Positions 12,010 through 23,591 of a stretch of 64,000 bases of DNA are shown piece by piece. Source of the stretch: Talinum fruticosum (Eukaryota; Streptophyta; Magnoliopsida; Caryophyllales; Talinaceae); the NCBI GenBank assembly GCA_021018815.1, contig JAITYX010000010.1:4402001-4466000 (forward strand). Reading direction: 5' to 3'. The notes under the pieces are model-generated. The model saw only the letters and a list, made by a program, of their open reading frames with translations. It was not told the origin of the DNA and did not search any database. Both the position numbers and the translations under genes were made by a program. Each line of letters opens with the position of its first letter. Position 1 is the first letter of the stretch.

Positions 12010-12770
12010 GAGTCCCTTAGATAGGGATGAATTTGATTTGGCTAAATGCAAGTAAAGACTCACCTAATTTAAGATGAATTTAATTTGGTTAATGCAAACA
12101 TAGACTCACCTAATTTGGGATGAACTTTAATTTGGCTAAATGCAAAAAGATGGCTCACCTATTTGAGATAAATTTTAATTTGGCTACATGCAAATAAAAG
12201 ACTCACGTATTTGAGATGAATTTTAAATTGGGCTAATGCAAATAAAAGACTCTCCTAATTAGAGATGAATTTTAATTTGGCTACATGCAAATAAAAGACT
12301 AACCTATTTGAGATGAATTTCAAATTGGGTTAATGCGAAAATAGACTCACCTATTTCGGATAAATTTTAAAATTTGGCTAATGCCAAGAAAAGATTCACC
12401 TATTTTGAGATGAACTAAAAATTTGGCTAATGCAAAAAGGACTCACCTATTTGAGATGAATTTAAAATTTGGCTAATGTAAAATGGACTCACCTATCTTA
12501 GATGAATTTGAAATTTGGCTAATGCAAAAATGGACTCACTATTTGAGATGAATTTAAAATTTTTCTAATGTAAAATAGACTCGCCTATTTAAGATGAATT
12601 TAAAATTTTGCTAATGCAAAAATGGACTCTATATATATGATAACTTCAAAATTTGGCTAATATAAAAATGGACTCACCTATTTGAGATGAAAAAATGCAA
12701 AATTGGACTCACCTATTTGAGATGAATTTAAAATTTGGCTAAAATGCACAAAGACAGACTGACTCAAGAA
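12010..12770. repeat. Leader tandem repeat, ~16 units of 44-50 bp
   Basis: Consensus on the plus strand is GATGAATTTTAATTTGGCTA, then ATGCAAAA, then GGACTCACCTATTTGA. Starts fall near 12027, 12071, 12119, 12168, 12215, 12262, 12312, 12359, 12410, 12456, 12500 and onward. The array lies between the primer site and gag of the minus-strand element. Related units occur on the opposite strand at 22840-23180 in the second element. Confidence 0.9.
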
Positions 12771-13289
12771 AGTTTATTATTTTTATCTTATTTTTGCACC
12801 CATGCAAGGATTATTTAGCAAACCTAACCTAAACTAAAGGCTCACAAGAAAAGTTTAAATAATGAAAACAATCGCACTCATTTTAAGCATGTAAATGATG
12901 AGAAAGGGACTACCTAAACAACCAAGGATTTATGGTCAAAAGAGGGACGATTCTAGGTAGGATACATGGTGTCTCATAGTCTAAGAATTCAGTCCTCCAT
13001 GGGGTGCACGGTAGGAAATAGAATGAATTCTCGATGCCTCACGGTAAAAAACCAAAAGAGCGTACTATGAGTGGAGAGCAACCACCTTTCCAATAATCAA
13101 GCCTAGGTGGGCCTACTAGGTTGATAGTTCGACCTCTTTCAAAAGATGTTCCTAAGGGTAAAGCCTAATGCTCGAAATTAAAAGCAACCATGTCCAAGAC
13201 TCGCATAAATGCAATAAGCCTAATGTAAAACACATTAAGAAAACTTACAACTCAAATTTTCAAGTATCACCCTCTCAATAAGTGATACG

Positions 13290-13307
13290 TCCCCAGCTGA
13301 GTTGCCA
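13290..13307 (-). other. Primer-binding site
   Basis: Minus-strand sequence TGGCAACTCAGCTGGGGA, one base beyond the LTR edge. The second element has TGGCAACTCCGCTGGGGA in the same place. This type resembles the tRNA-Arg-like sites reported for Ogre elements; the exact tRNA is not confirmed here. Confidence 0.7.
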
Positions 13308-13308
13308 C

Positions 13309-15272
13309 TATAGGAACCACGATCCGTCCCCACCTTGAGGGTGCCAGATTGGGACCGAGTTTCCCCACAATTGTCGGCTCTCTTTGGTTTTTTGTAGATT
13401 CTTTTTGAAAGTTTAATTTTTGCAAATGGATTTGGAAAGTGGGGTGTGTGTCACTTATTGAGATTTTCAATTTTTTGTAATTTAATTTAAAATGATGTAG
13501 GCAAAGTGGTGATTGGCAATTTTATTAATCATTTATTTTAAGAGCCTCGGGATATTATTTCATGATTTAAGATAAGGGGAATGATATAATTTACATAATA
13601 CCGCAAGGCTTTTGGGCCAAAAAGGTGTGATAACACCTGTTTGGACCAAGAGCTAGCTTAGCCACCAACGCTGGCCATAGGTTGAGATTGAAGAGTTAGG
13701 CTCGGTCTATAGCATTTACTTTCAAAAAGTAAATCAATTTTGTCCATTTTTAAATTAGAAATGTCGAGAAAAAGGGAGTCACCAATCAATTTTAGGAACA
13801 AAAACTAACAAAAATAAAAAGAATACTCTTCCAATCTTAGTATGGGAAAATTAAGCTGGAAAGAGGTTTAAAGAATGACACCATTGGTCTACAACCGAGA
13901 ATCGCGGTGTTCGGGGTGAAGGTACGAAATGTAGGGATAAGCCCTACATTCAGTCCATTAACAGAATGACCTTTACTAATTAAAATTGTGAGTTAAAAAC
14001 GATGTTTAAACAGATCAATCACACAACATACGAAGTGCAAAAATTAAATCAATAAAGGCATGCTATGAAAGCGATAAATAAGCAAATAGAAAAGCTATAA
14101 AGAAAAGCGATAAAAGAAAGCTAAAAAGAAAGCGAAAGAAATAAAAGTTACAATGGGGAGGGAGGGCATTAACAGCGATTACCTTTTAATCTATAATACG
14201 TAAAGAATTCAAGGAATAAATTAAATAAACCGTAAGGAGGATTGAAAGTGAGTTGAGTGCCCTCGAGGTTGTCACATCTGTTGATCTTGAATCACAAACC
14301 AAATTTGGAAGCTTGATGATGGACAAGTGAGATCAAAAGAGGCTTTTTGTAAAGTTTGTGGAGGTAGGTAGTATGAAAAGTATAGGATTAGGGAATAGAA
14401 TGGAATGGCGGGATTGTTTGAGAGTATAATATAGTTAACTAAAAATGAGCAAAGAGATCAAAATATAAATGTAGTATTCAGTAGCTCTTAGCTTAATTTC
14501 AAGTAACAAGTAGTTAGGGTATTGACTTCTTCCAAAATGGATGGTTAGGCCCTTTATTTATAGGAGAAATATTAGGTCACAAATAATGACCTAAAAACTA
14601 AACAAGCAGCCGTCCAAGCAACCGAAACGGACCGGTCCACGAGTGTGAAATCATGAGAAAAATGAGATAAAATCAGCCTGGATCGGGAATCCCATGAAGG
14701 GCCCCGGAAGGTCGGCGCCAGCCTCCTAGCGGTGTCATTTGATGGAGTTGCTTTCCGTGCCTCCGTTGAACACTCGGAGCAAAACGCAGCGCTTTGGTGA
14801 TATGAACCATGAAGCAAAGCACCAGCCTCAAATGACGTCGGTTGGTGATCTTGGTTCCCATGCCTCGGTTGGGCGCCTGGAGCAAAACACAACGCTTTGC
14901 TGATATGAACCATGAAGCGCGGTGTCGACATCCAACGGTGTCGATTGGACATTGGAGCTCCATGTTATGCTGGGATGCTAAGGAATAAAACACTACGTTT
15001 AGTGCATAATAAAGCTTAAAACGCGGCGCCGACCTCCTCCTAATTGGGAGACTTGACCCGGGCTTGGTCCGGCCAAAAGAAAATAGGTTTGTGGGCCGAC
15101 CCTAGCAAAGAAAGCTGATTTTTTTGTGTTAAAGGGTTTTGTGGTTTGCTTGCTTTCGTCAAGCCTATTAGACTCCAACCGTGATCCGGTTTCGCAAACA
15201 AGACTGGGATCTCTTCACCGAGCTAACAAATAAATAAAAGAGAAAAGGGATGACACTTTTTAAGTGTCTACA
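13309..15272 (-). repeat. 5' LTR of the minus-strand TR-GAG element
   Basis: Starts TGTAGACACTTAAAAAGTGT on the minus strand at 15272 and ends next to the primer site. It is about 1.96 kb. The first 730 bp match the truncated 3' LTR at 8315-9045. The whole also matches, with strong divergence, the plus-strand LTR at about 16843-18971. Confidence 0.8.
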
Positions 15273-15927
15273 CCGATACAAAAAGACTTAGTGACTTATA
15301 TGATTAAGTGATTTAAGTAATCTATGTGATTTAGGTAATTCATACAATTTAAGTGATTTAGGTAATTTAAGTTATTTGAGTGAATTCAAGTGATTTCAAA
15401 GACTTCATTAATTTTTGTGATTTGAGTGAGCAAGAGGCATAAATTAAATGCGTTAGAATGAAGCATTTGGAATCGACTTAAGAAAAGGTAATTTGACACT
15501 TTAGGAATAAATTAAAATTCCTTGTAATGTTCCTCGGGGATGATTAGTGTGTACTATAATGGAGGCGCATAGTAAATAAATAAATCATGATTTAGGTTAT
15601 TCCTTAAGTTAGGTGGAAAAAGCGATGGTAGTGTGGAAATTGCAAGGGAAATAATACGCAATGGTGGAGGTTGGTTAAAGTTGTGGATTTTTTCTTAAAT
15701 AATTTACAAGCAACTGAATAACTACTCTATGCCACTAGCAAGAGAAGAAATGTCTTGCCGAAATAGATTCACATAATTATAATGAATCATAATAATAATA
15801 AAAATAATAGATAAAAATAAAATTAGTTGACATCAGTCACTTGAGTTGTAAAAGGATCGAAGAAAAGAGAACACCAAGTCTTAAGGTACGTTTATTGCTT
15901 GTGCCTTATGAAAATTCACACGTTTAT

Positions 15928-16014
<87 letters not shown>

Positions 16015-16053
16015 TACACACACACACATACCAAAATGGTTTGCGTAACAAAA

Positions 16054-16132
<79 letters not shown>

Positions 16133-16842
16133 TACACACACACACATACCAAAATGGTTTGCGTAACAAAACGAAATCATTTCAAATAATATTTGTCACC
16201 TAAGTATGTGGTCCGAACCATATCAATGATATCATATTTGGCCATTATTAATCGGACTTCCCAATCGGTCTAGGTGTGTGCATATGTAAGGAAACTGATT
16301 ATCGTAAGGGTTTCACTTAAATACTAAATGAACAACTGTTTTATTATTCTCTTCCTATCTAATTTATAAATGCATTGAAATACATATGCTCATAAATATC
16401 TCCACATAATAATTATTTACGAGTACATGGATAGATATGCTAAACTTCGGCTTATTATTTTAAAATGTTTTCTCTCTGTTATTTTAGATAAGGTCGTTAC
16501 GGAAAGAGGCAAGAAGTAAGCATGTCTAATTAGTCAATGTGGCTTAGGGGCTCACAGTAGTAGTGTGATATGTGGTTTTTTAGAGTCGTCCTTATGGTAC
16601 TTAATAAGTAGTAAACATGTTGGCATCTCGTTAACTCGTTTCTTTGCTTATGTTGTTTTATGATAGACAATTTAATTATCCGAACATCAACTTAGTGAGT
16701 GATATATGTAAATTATTTTGGAAGTTGTCTTGCTCCTTAGTAGGAGTGGCGGTAACGCATCTAACCTTACTTTTTGCTGCGCTAATTAATAGCTAATATG
16801 TCTTTATGGTGCTAACTACTAGTTAAGGGGTTATCTATATAT
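15273..16842. other. Spacer between two head-to-head retrotransposons
   Basis: No gene seen. 15300-15430 is a degenerate short repeat of GTGATTTAAGTAATTT-like words. 15931-16175 is the TA/CA duplication described separately. The remainder is AT-rich, non-coding sequence. Confidence 0.6.
15931..16175. repeat. Tandemly duplicated (TA)n-(CA)n microsatellite with unique tail
   Basis: Two successive copies of TA run, then CACACACATACACACACACACATACC, then AAAATGGTTTGCGTAACAAAACGA. Copy 1 is about 15931-16057 and copy 2 about 16058-16175. The non-repetitive tails are identical, so the duplication is recent. Confidence 0.95.
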
Positions 16843-18971
16843 ATATACACCTAAAAAGTGTCGTTCCTTATCTCCTTTAGTTTGTATTTTATATTGTTGG
16901 CCCGATGATGAGATCCCGAGTCCTGTTTGAGGATTCGGATCACATATTGAATTTGATTGATGAGACGGAAGCCGATAAACCACAAAGAATCCCTAGCACC
17001 AAATAAATAGCCTTCGCCTTGGGTCGGTCCAAAATCCCTTTTCTTTCTGGACAGTCAAGCCCGAGCCAAGCCTCTAGAATGAATAGAGTCTAGTGTAGCA
17101 TATTGGGAAATTCCGGGCTCATAATTTTGCATTTCACTTTTGTTCAATCGGACACGAAATTGAAGACCTCACGACGGTTTTAGACATTACATTTCATGAT
17201 CACAAGTATCAAAGTGTTGCGTTTAAGCTCCAAGATAGTTCGCCCAAGACTAGGAGCTTCTCCCTTAAAATGTCACCCTATGGTCGGTGCCCCTACCTGG
17301 ATTCCTCAAGTGAAATGTCGCGTTTTGGCCTGGAGACTCCCTTTTCAAGCACGGAAGGGCACAAAACCCTAGGCATCCCTAGGTGGTCGGCGCCTCCGAC
17401 CGGGATTCTATCCGGTTTTATCTTATTCTATCCGGTCTTATCACTTTGGTATTGGCCCGAGTTTTTCTACTTAGCCTTGGACGGCTATCCGAGAGAAACC
17501 GTAGGTCATTTGTGACCAAGACCTCTCCCTATAAATAGAGAGCCTTGGCTCTCATTTCAACGACGACTTATTTCCTTAGGTTACGTTGCTAAATTAAGCT
17601 AAAGACTGCTTCGACCTATGCGTCAAGTCTGCCAAAATAGTTCATACAACTTATTTCCTTAGCATTACGGTGTTGAACTAAGCTAAATACGGCTTTAGCC
17701 TATGCGTCACGCTGCCAAAACAGTCATACAGACTTATCTCCTTAACATTATGTCTGCTGAAATTCGATTAAGAGCTACTCGAATACTCTCTTTTGTATTC
17801 TAATCTCTTGGTCCCTTTTAAGCTTATTTCCACTCTATTCCTCATCCTTACCATATCGTAACGGAATACTCCATCATCGATCTTCTTACCTACACTCAAA
17901 ATTCACAAAAGCCCATTTCCTTGATTCACCACAATCGCGTCACCGGATCTAATGCGGAGATCTAGATTAGCTGGTGAGACAACCTCGCGGGCATCGATTC
18001 GGCCTTCAAATGGTTATTTATATTATGCTTTTTATCGCTTTCCGTATTGTAGAGAAGAAGCTGTATCGCTTTTATTTCTTCCCCGCCCGATGTAATCTTT
18101 AAAGTTTCTCGCTTTCTTTTCTTTCTCGCTTTTCTTTTCTTTCACTTTTATTTTCTTTCTTGCTTTCCTTTTATTTTCTTTTTATCACTTTCAGTCATGT
18201 TTCGGTAGCTTTGATTACGTTTAGCATGTTGTGTGCTTGTGTTTTGTATGCTATTTTAATTCACTACTCAAACTAGTAACGACCGTCTTCGAGGGTTTAT
18301 CCCTACGTTTTGTACCCTCGCCTCCGAATCGATTCTCGGTTCTAGACAGATGGAGTCACTTTTTAGCCTCTTTCAGTCTTATTTTTCGTATACTAAGATT
18401 GGAAGAGCAAAGTTTACTTATTCTATTTTTGTTAGTTTTTCTTTCCTAAAACCGACCGGTGACTCCTCGTTTTTCTTTAGTTCTATTCAAATTGCATCTC
18501 GGCCTTTTCTAACGGGAGGTAAAATTTTAGGGCTTCTAAACTTGTTAGCCAGGCCAAAGGTCGAGGCTGATTCCTTTAGCCAGGGCTCGTGGCCGACGCC
18601 CCGACCGCTAGGTCCTCGCTTCGGCCAACACCGAGTAGTTAGTGGTTGTGGCTTAGGTCCAAACCGGTGTTTTCACACCGGTCGATTTAAAATCCTAGTT
18701 TCTTTATTTTTTCGGTTAAGAAATACCATCTCGAGACTTCAAAAATAAATTCTAAAATAAAAAATAATAAAATAACCAGTCAATTTGATTTAATTCATCT
18801 TTAACTTAACTTAATAAAATTCAAAACTCTAAATAAGAGATTCATCCCCACTTTTAAAAATCAATCTTCAAAGCCCTTAAATCATTCTTTAAAGCTTTCT
18901 AAAACCTATGCCAAGCAATCATTGGAAAGCTCAACCCGGCCTCAGTTCGGGCGGAGGCCATGGTTCCTACA
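16843..18971 (+). repeat. LTR of a second TR-GAG/Ogre-like element, plus strand
   Basis: Begins TATACACCTAAAAAGTGTC, comparable to TGTAGACACTTAAAAAGTGTC of the first element, and ends GGTTCCTACA two bases before a primer site. Shared internal words include GAGATCCCGAGTC, AAACCACAAAG, TATAAATAGAGAGCC near 17531 (a good TATA box) and the CTTTC-rich block at 18100-18190. Its length is about 2.1 kb. Confidence 0.75.
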
Positions 18972-18973
18972 AG

Positions 18974-18991
18974 TGGCAACTCCGCTGGGGA
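18974..18991 (+). other. Primer-binding site of the second TR-GAG element
   Basis: TGGCAACTCCGCTGGGGA follows the LTR end by two bases. It differs by one base from the site of the first element. Confidence 0.75.
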
Positions 18992-19635
18992 TTAATCATT
19001 TATTAAGAGGGCGAAACTTTAAAATTCGAGTAGTGAGTTTTAATAATGTGTTTGCATTAGGCATCCTGCATTTTAACAATCTTTGAACATAGTTTATTTC
19101 TGTTTGTGGACCATATGTTTTGTTACCCCTTGTTAAACACTTTTGATCCGAGGCTCCTACCGCATCCCGAGCGGGCCCAACTAGGCTTGATTACCAACAG
19201 AGGCGGTACCTCTTCCCTCATAGCATGCACTCTTGGTTTATCGAGAGGCACCGAGGATTCTAGCATTTTATCTCGGTGTGCCCCACACGGAAGACTAAAA
19301 CTCACAATGTATCTTACCTAATCTAGACCTCTTTTGACCAAGATCATTTTGACTATTAGGTGGCACCTCGTCCGCATTTGCATGCTTGGATGATTGTGGT
19401 TGTTTTAGATTTAATCTTCTACTTGTGAGCCTTTAGGAATAGCAAGTGCTGATTAGCCCTTCCATGGGTGCAAATAAAATACCTTAATAAAATTTACTAG
19501 AGTCGGTCCATTATGTGCATTTAGCCAAAAGTCAAATTATCTTTTCCTTTTAGGTTGGTCCATTACTTGCATTTCCAGGTCATACTAAAACCTTCTTTAG
19601 ACGGTCTAGGTAGTCACCGCCGGTCGGTCCGGAAG
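18992..19635 (+). other. Leader of the second TR-GAG element (left of the solo LTR)
   Basis: Non-coding leader sequence. Words from the tandem repeat (CATTTAGCCAAAAGTCAAAT, GGTCCATTACTTGCATTT) appear at 19500-19580. The leader is split by the solo LTR insertion and continues at 22768. Confidence 0.6.
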
Positions 19636-19640
19636 GGTCC

Positions 19641-22600
19641 TGTAACACCCCAAAACCCACCCTAGGAGTATTACACCGCCAAAGTTCCTCAAAGAAACTC
19701 CCAAAGCTCACTCAGGTGTTGACTTAGTCTGTCTTAATACAACTTAAAGCTAAGGAATGAAATTCTCCACAAGGGTTAGAAGTATTCAAAAAAATTTGGC
19801 GGAGTTCTGTTTGAAATATGGCAAAACCCATAGGCTAAAAGCCTTAAAACCTGCATGAAGGTCACAATAAAACTTAACGAGCCACACGCTCGGAGTACAC
19901 GACTCAACGGCCACACGCCGGAGTATATTCACAACCATAAAACTTAAATTCCATACTCGACTTTACAATTCAAGGTACAAACTAAGCTAAAGACTAAATT
20001 ACAGCCGCTTAAAAACGAAATTGCCGGTGAAAAGAAATTCCTGGCTTGTCGAGCTACTAGTTCGGGTTTCAGTACATACATCTAACTTACTATACATTAT
20101 TGCCTATTAACATAAGTAATCGAATATATATACAGCATGCTAAACAGGAAAATACATGAACCAACTTCAACTCACGATCACCATCAAAGTCAAGCATTCC
20201 CGCCAACCATATCAAGGGGTACCTGCAACTGGGAGGGGGAAAAGGGGAAATTTGTGGGGGTGAGCAATAAACCACGGGCTCACCTGAAGTCTTACACTCT
20301 TAAAATGGAAATTCTTTACACATACTACTCATAATAATGAAATCGGCGAAAGCGTAATAATATAATACAAATCTATATACTTTTCAATGAAATCTCTTGA
20401 AATCATTTGCAACATAAAACTCATAACACTTCAATCATTCAAAAGCATGGATTGCAATCATTTTGGGAATTGAATCACTTTAAACAAGGTGGAACCATTT
20501 GCACTTTCTTTCAAATACTTTCAGCCATAGATCGAAAATCCTTTCGGGGCTTTAGACAATTGAACCAGGCACCGAGACGGTTCTCGGGCGCGACCCCGAC
20601 TCGAGTTCCGGGACCTATCTCTAGTCAAATACCCGGAAGGCTCCACTTTCCTCATCGAGAAACAATCAACCTCTCTCGGTTGATGGGCATCCTGATATGC
20701 AAGGACCCCGTGGCCTCGATACGCACGACCACCTCCTTCCTCTCGGTCTAAACAATCCTTAGCCCAAAATCCGTTCAAAATTGAAATGATCACAATCACT
20801 TATCAAACTTGGTTTTGAACAACAATCTCAATTCAGTTTAATATCGTAGAAGGCATAGCACCACATGCCACCCCTCTAAATTCACTTTCTCAACTCAATT
20901 TCACTTCTTTAGAACACATTTCAAGTTCGAAGAGCAGTTATCAAGAATCACACTCAAGCGTTGCTTTGCACAAACATTTGAACTCTTTTCAAAACTAACT
21001 TTTGAACATCATTTAGCACAATCACTAGCACAAATAGTCACAATTCCGCACGGATAGTCATTCTCAATTCCTCTCCGACTATACCTTTCTAGATTTATCG
21101 ATTTAGTAAACTTAATTCCTCTTTTACGAGCCACAATAACCACAAGTAGTACCTTGTAACTCAATCGTCCCAATTTCCCATAATTGCCATCTTTGCCTCA
21201 ATCTTCTCCGATTACGTCTCCACATTACTAGTCCAACTCTTCTTGCCCATACTTATCCATATAGCTCTTAAACTTACTTCACTAAATTTCCTTTAGCTCT
21301 ATTTATCTTCTAGTTTAATTCGTTCTCAAGGATTTTAGGTATGCCTCCAACTCGGTTTACCCCACCATCCTCGACTCGCCATTTCCCACCTCAAATTCTC
21401 ATTCTATATCTCTACCTTATTAATCAACTCTTGTTCGCCCATACTCGATTATATAACTTTTAATTACCTTTCATCACTCAATTTACGCTAGCTCGCTTAC
21501 CTTCAAGTCTAGTGCAATCTCACGGACTCGGGCATATCTCCAATTCAATTTAACCCAACCACTCGCTTTCTACTCCCGTTCCTCAATCATGTATCAATTA
21601 GTATAAACTCATATTCTCCTTTTCCTTCAACTCGTTATTTCCCAATGTTAGCAATTATCCCCCCCAAACATCCTAAACTCAAGTAATCTCTAAGAAATTC
21701 GCACCTAGATAGCAACTTCTTTGTCTTCAATCGCTAATTAAAACTTCGATAATATTCCTTGGACCTCCACAATCTAACTTTCTCATAATCTCTAATATCC
21801 CAATTCAACCTTAACACTTAATCAAATTATCTCAAGTTCTAATTCAGCCCTAACTACTTCCTACGATACAATCATTCACGTATTCCCAGCAAGTATTCAA
21901 CATTCACAATAAAGCAAACATTCAATATTCACAATAAATTCATTTGGGTTTCAAAACTAATAATAGTTTAGAGTATAAGACTACCCACCTCGAATTAGGG
22001 ATCGAAGGTTGCGAATTTACGATTAGTCTAGGTCGAGTCTCTTCTTCCCTTCCTCTTTCTCTACCGCCGACTCCGGTCCGGGCTTGGTTTCTGCCGCCTT
22101 CTTCTCTCGCCTAACGCCGTCGCCGGCCGCGGACTTCTTGCTTGTTGGCTGCCGGTTTCCTTCTTCCGGCCCTTGCGCTCGCTCCCTTTCTTCCGGTCTC
22201 GTTTTCCCTCCTTCGTGCCCCTCGCTCCTTTCCCCGCGCTCGCCGGTCGCCTCTTCCCGCTTGCCGTTCGGTGCACCGGCCTTCGACCACTTATTCGGAT
22301 CTCACACTCGCGCTCCATCTCTCTCTCGCTCGGTTTCGCCCTCGCCCGACCTCCCTTCTCTCGCTCCCCAGCTTTCGGTTCCGCTTCTTCTTCCTCCTCT
22401 ATTTCCGTTAGGCTTCCTTCCTTTTTCCCTCGAGCCTTCTTTCTTTCTTTTCCCTTATCACTTAATCTCTTCTTTTCTTTCCCTTCTTGTTGTGGCTTCC
22501 ACATACCGCCAACACATCACTAATCACACTAATCTTCCTTCCCCTCCCCCTTTTTTTGGATAATCTCAAGGTAAAAGTGTAAATAATAAATCACAAGTTG

Positions 22601-22762
22601 CCTCGCATTTTAATTACCGGATCCAGGAAGGGAATCGGGTGGAAGTAATATAATTCGCTACTTTATTTATAAACAAGTACGATTAAGGATTCATACTAAA
22701 TAAAATAATTTACGCGTCGATTACTTAATTTAATTGACCTACTTAAAATTCCGGGTTTCACG
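19641..22762 (+). mobile_element. Solo LTR, 3.1 kb, family starting TGTAACACCC
   Basis: Starts TGTAACACCCCAAAACCC and ends CCGGGTTTCACG. It is flanked by GGTCC at 19636-19640 and GGTCC at 22763-22767, a perfect 5-bp target duplication. It has no primer site, no polypurine tract and no coding sequence, so it is a single LTR left by recombination. The second copy at 30385-33395 is collinear (for example CTCAACGGCCACACGCCGGA and CACGGGCTCACCTG/GGAG) and also has matching flanks. The C/T-rich part at 22030-22550 holds open frames in several registers, but these are compositional. Tekay-type chromoviruses have LTRs of this size and start, so that lineage is my guess. Confidence 0.8.
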
Positions 22763-22767
22763 GGTCC

Positions 22768-23590
22768 TACCAAGGTTCCCTTTATCTTTTTAGTCGATCA
22801 ATTTCTAGATTGTTTTCGGCCTTCTTATTTATCTCGCATCATCATTTTGGCATTTTCATATCTCATTTAGTCAAAATAAATTCATCTAAAATTAAGATAG
22901 TCCATTTTGCATTCTTATTTAGCCAAAATAAATTCATCTCAAATTAGGTGAGTCCATTTTGCATGTTCATATTTCATTTTAGCCAAAATAAATTCATCTC
23001 AAATTAGGTGAGTTTGTTTTGTATTTTCATTTTAGCCAAAATAAATTCATTCCAAATTTAGGAAAATGCATTATCATATTTCATTTAGCCAAGATAAATG
23101 CATCTCCCATTAAGGATCAATCATTCATGCATTCCAATTATGCATTAGCCAAATAATAAAATCATCCCTAACTAAGTCATAAGTCATCACATGCACTCCA
23201 TTTTTCCGTGCATTCCTTATGTACATCCAAGTAAAAGCATTCTTAGTCTCTTTGGGTCTTGTGCTTAAGTCCCTTCCTCCCAAAAGTGGTATTCTTTCAT
23301 ATGGTCCTAAGCCTCATCCTTTGGGCTGCAGAATATGGAAGTCTATCGCAATTGAGTATCATCGAATTCCAAGCTTCAAAAGGTTAGAACGCCTCAACAA
23401 GGAGTCCAGCACATGTTCTCCCCACTCTACATCACATTCTACTCCGCGGTCTACACCGGTGCAACATATTTTGGTGCACACCACACCGGTTCGCTTTATG
23501 TTTCGTCATAAGATTTGCGACATCTTTCGGTGCGACCTAGAAAGAATTCCCTTCCAATGGATGGAACCCCGTAATAGTCTCGTTATGAGA
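22768..23590 (+). mobile_element. Second TR-GAG element, leader repeats and start of gag region, truncated
   Basis: At 22840-23180 there are about six units of the AGCCAAAATAAATTCATCTC...TGAGTCCATTTTGCAT repeat, the reverse complement of the 12010-12770 units. 23190-23300 then aligns with the minus-strand sequence just after the array in the first element (CATTCCTTATGTACATCCAA and TTGTGCTTAAGTCCCTTCC). An open frame runs 23219-23629 but I do not recognise a domain in it. The element stops at about 23590 against an inverted LTR copy. Confidence 0.7.
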
Positions 23591-23591
23591 T

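Larger units (their letters stand above)
8315..15272 (-). mobile_element. Gag-only LTR retrotransposon (TR-GAG/Ogre-like), minus strand
   Basis: Reading on the minus strand the order is: 5' LTR (15272 to 13309), primer site (13307 to 13290), leader with a tandem-repeat array (about 12770-12010), gag relic (about 11560-10990), minisatellite block (9970-9183), polypurine tract (about 9060-9050) and 3' LTR start (9045), which is cut at 8315 by the CACTA end. I see no protease, RT, RNase H or integrase motif in the 1.9 kb between gag and polypurine tract. It therefore looks like a gag-only derivative that would need pol from a full element. The primer site and LTR length suggest the Ogre/Tat side of Ty3 elements; this is inference. 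Confidence 0.8.

Noticed and set aside
15841..16203. Open frames made of Tyr-Ile repeats
   Set aside because: Translation of a TA/CA microsatellite.
22061..22563. Overlapping long open frames on both strands in a C/T-rich block of the solo LTR
   Set aside because: Translations are Ser/Leu/Pro/Arg-rich in every frame, which follows from base composition. The block is part of a repeated LTR (also at 32550-33050), with no protein domain and no conservation of frame.
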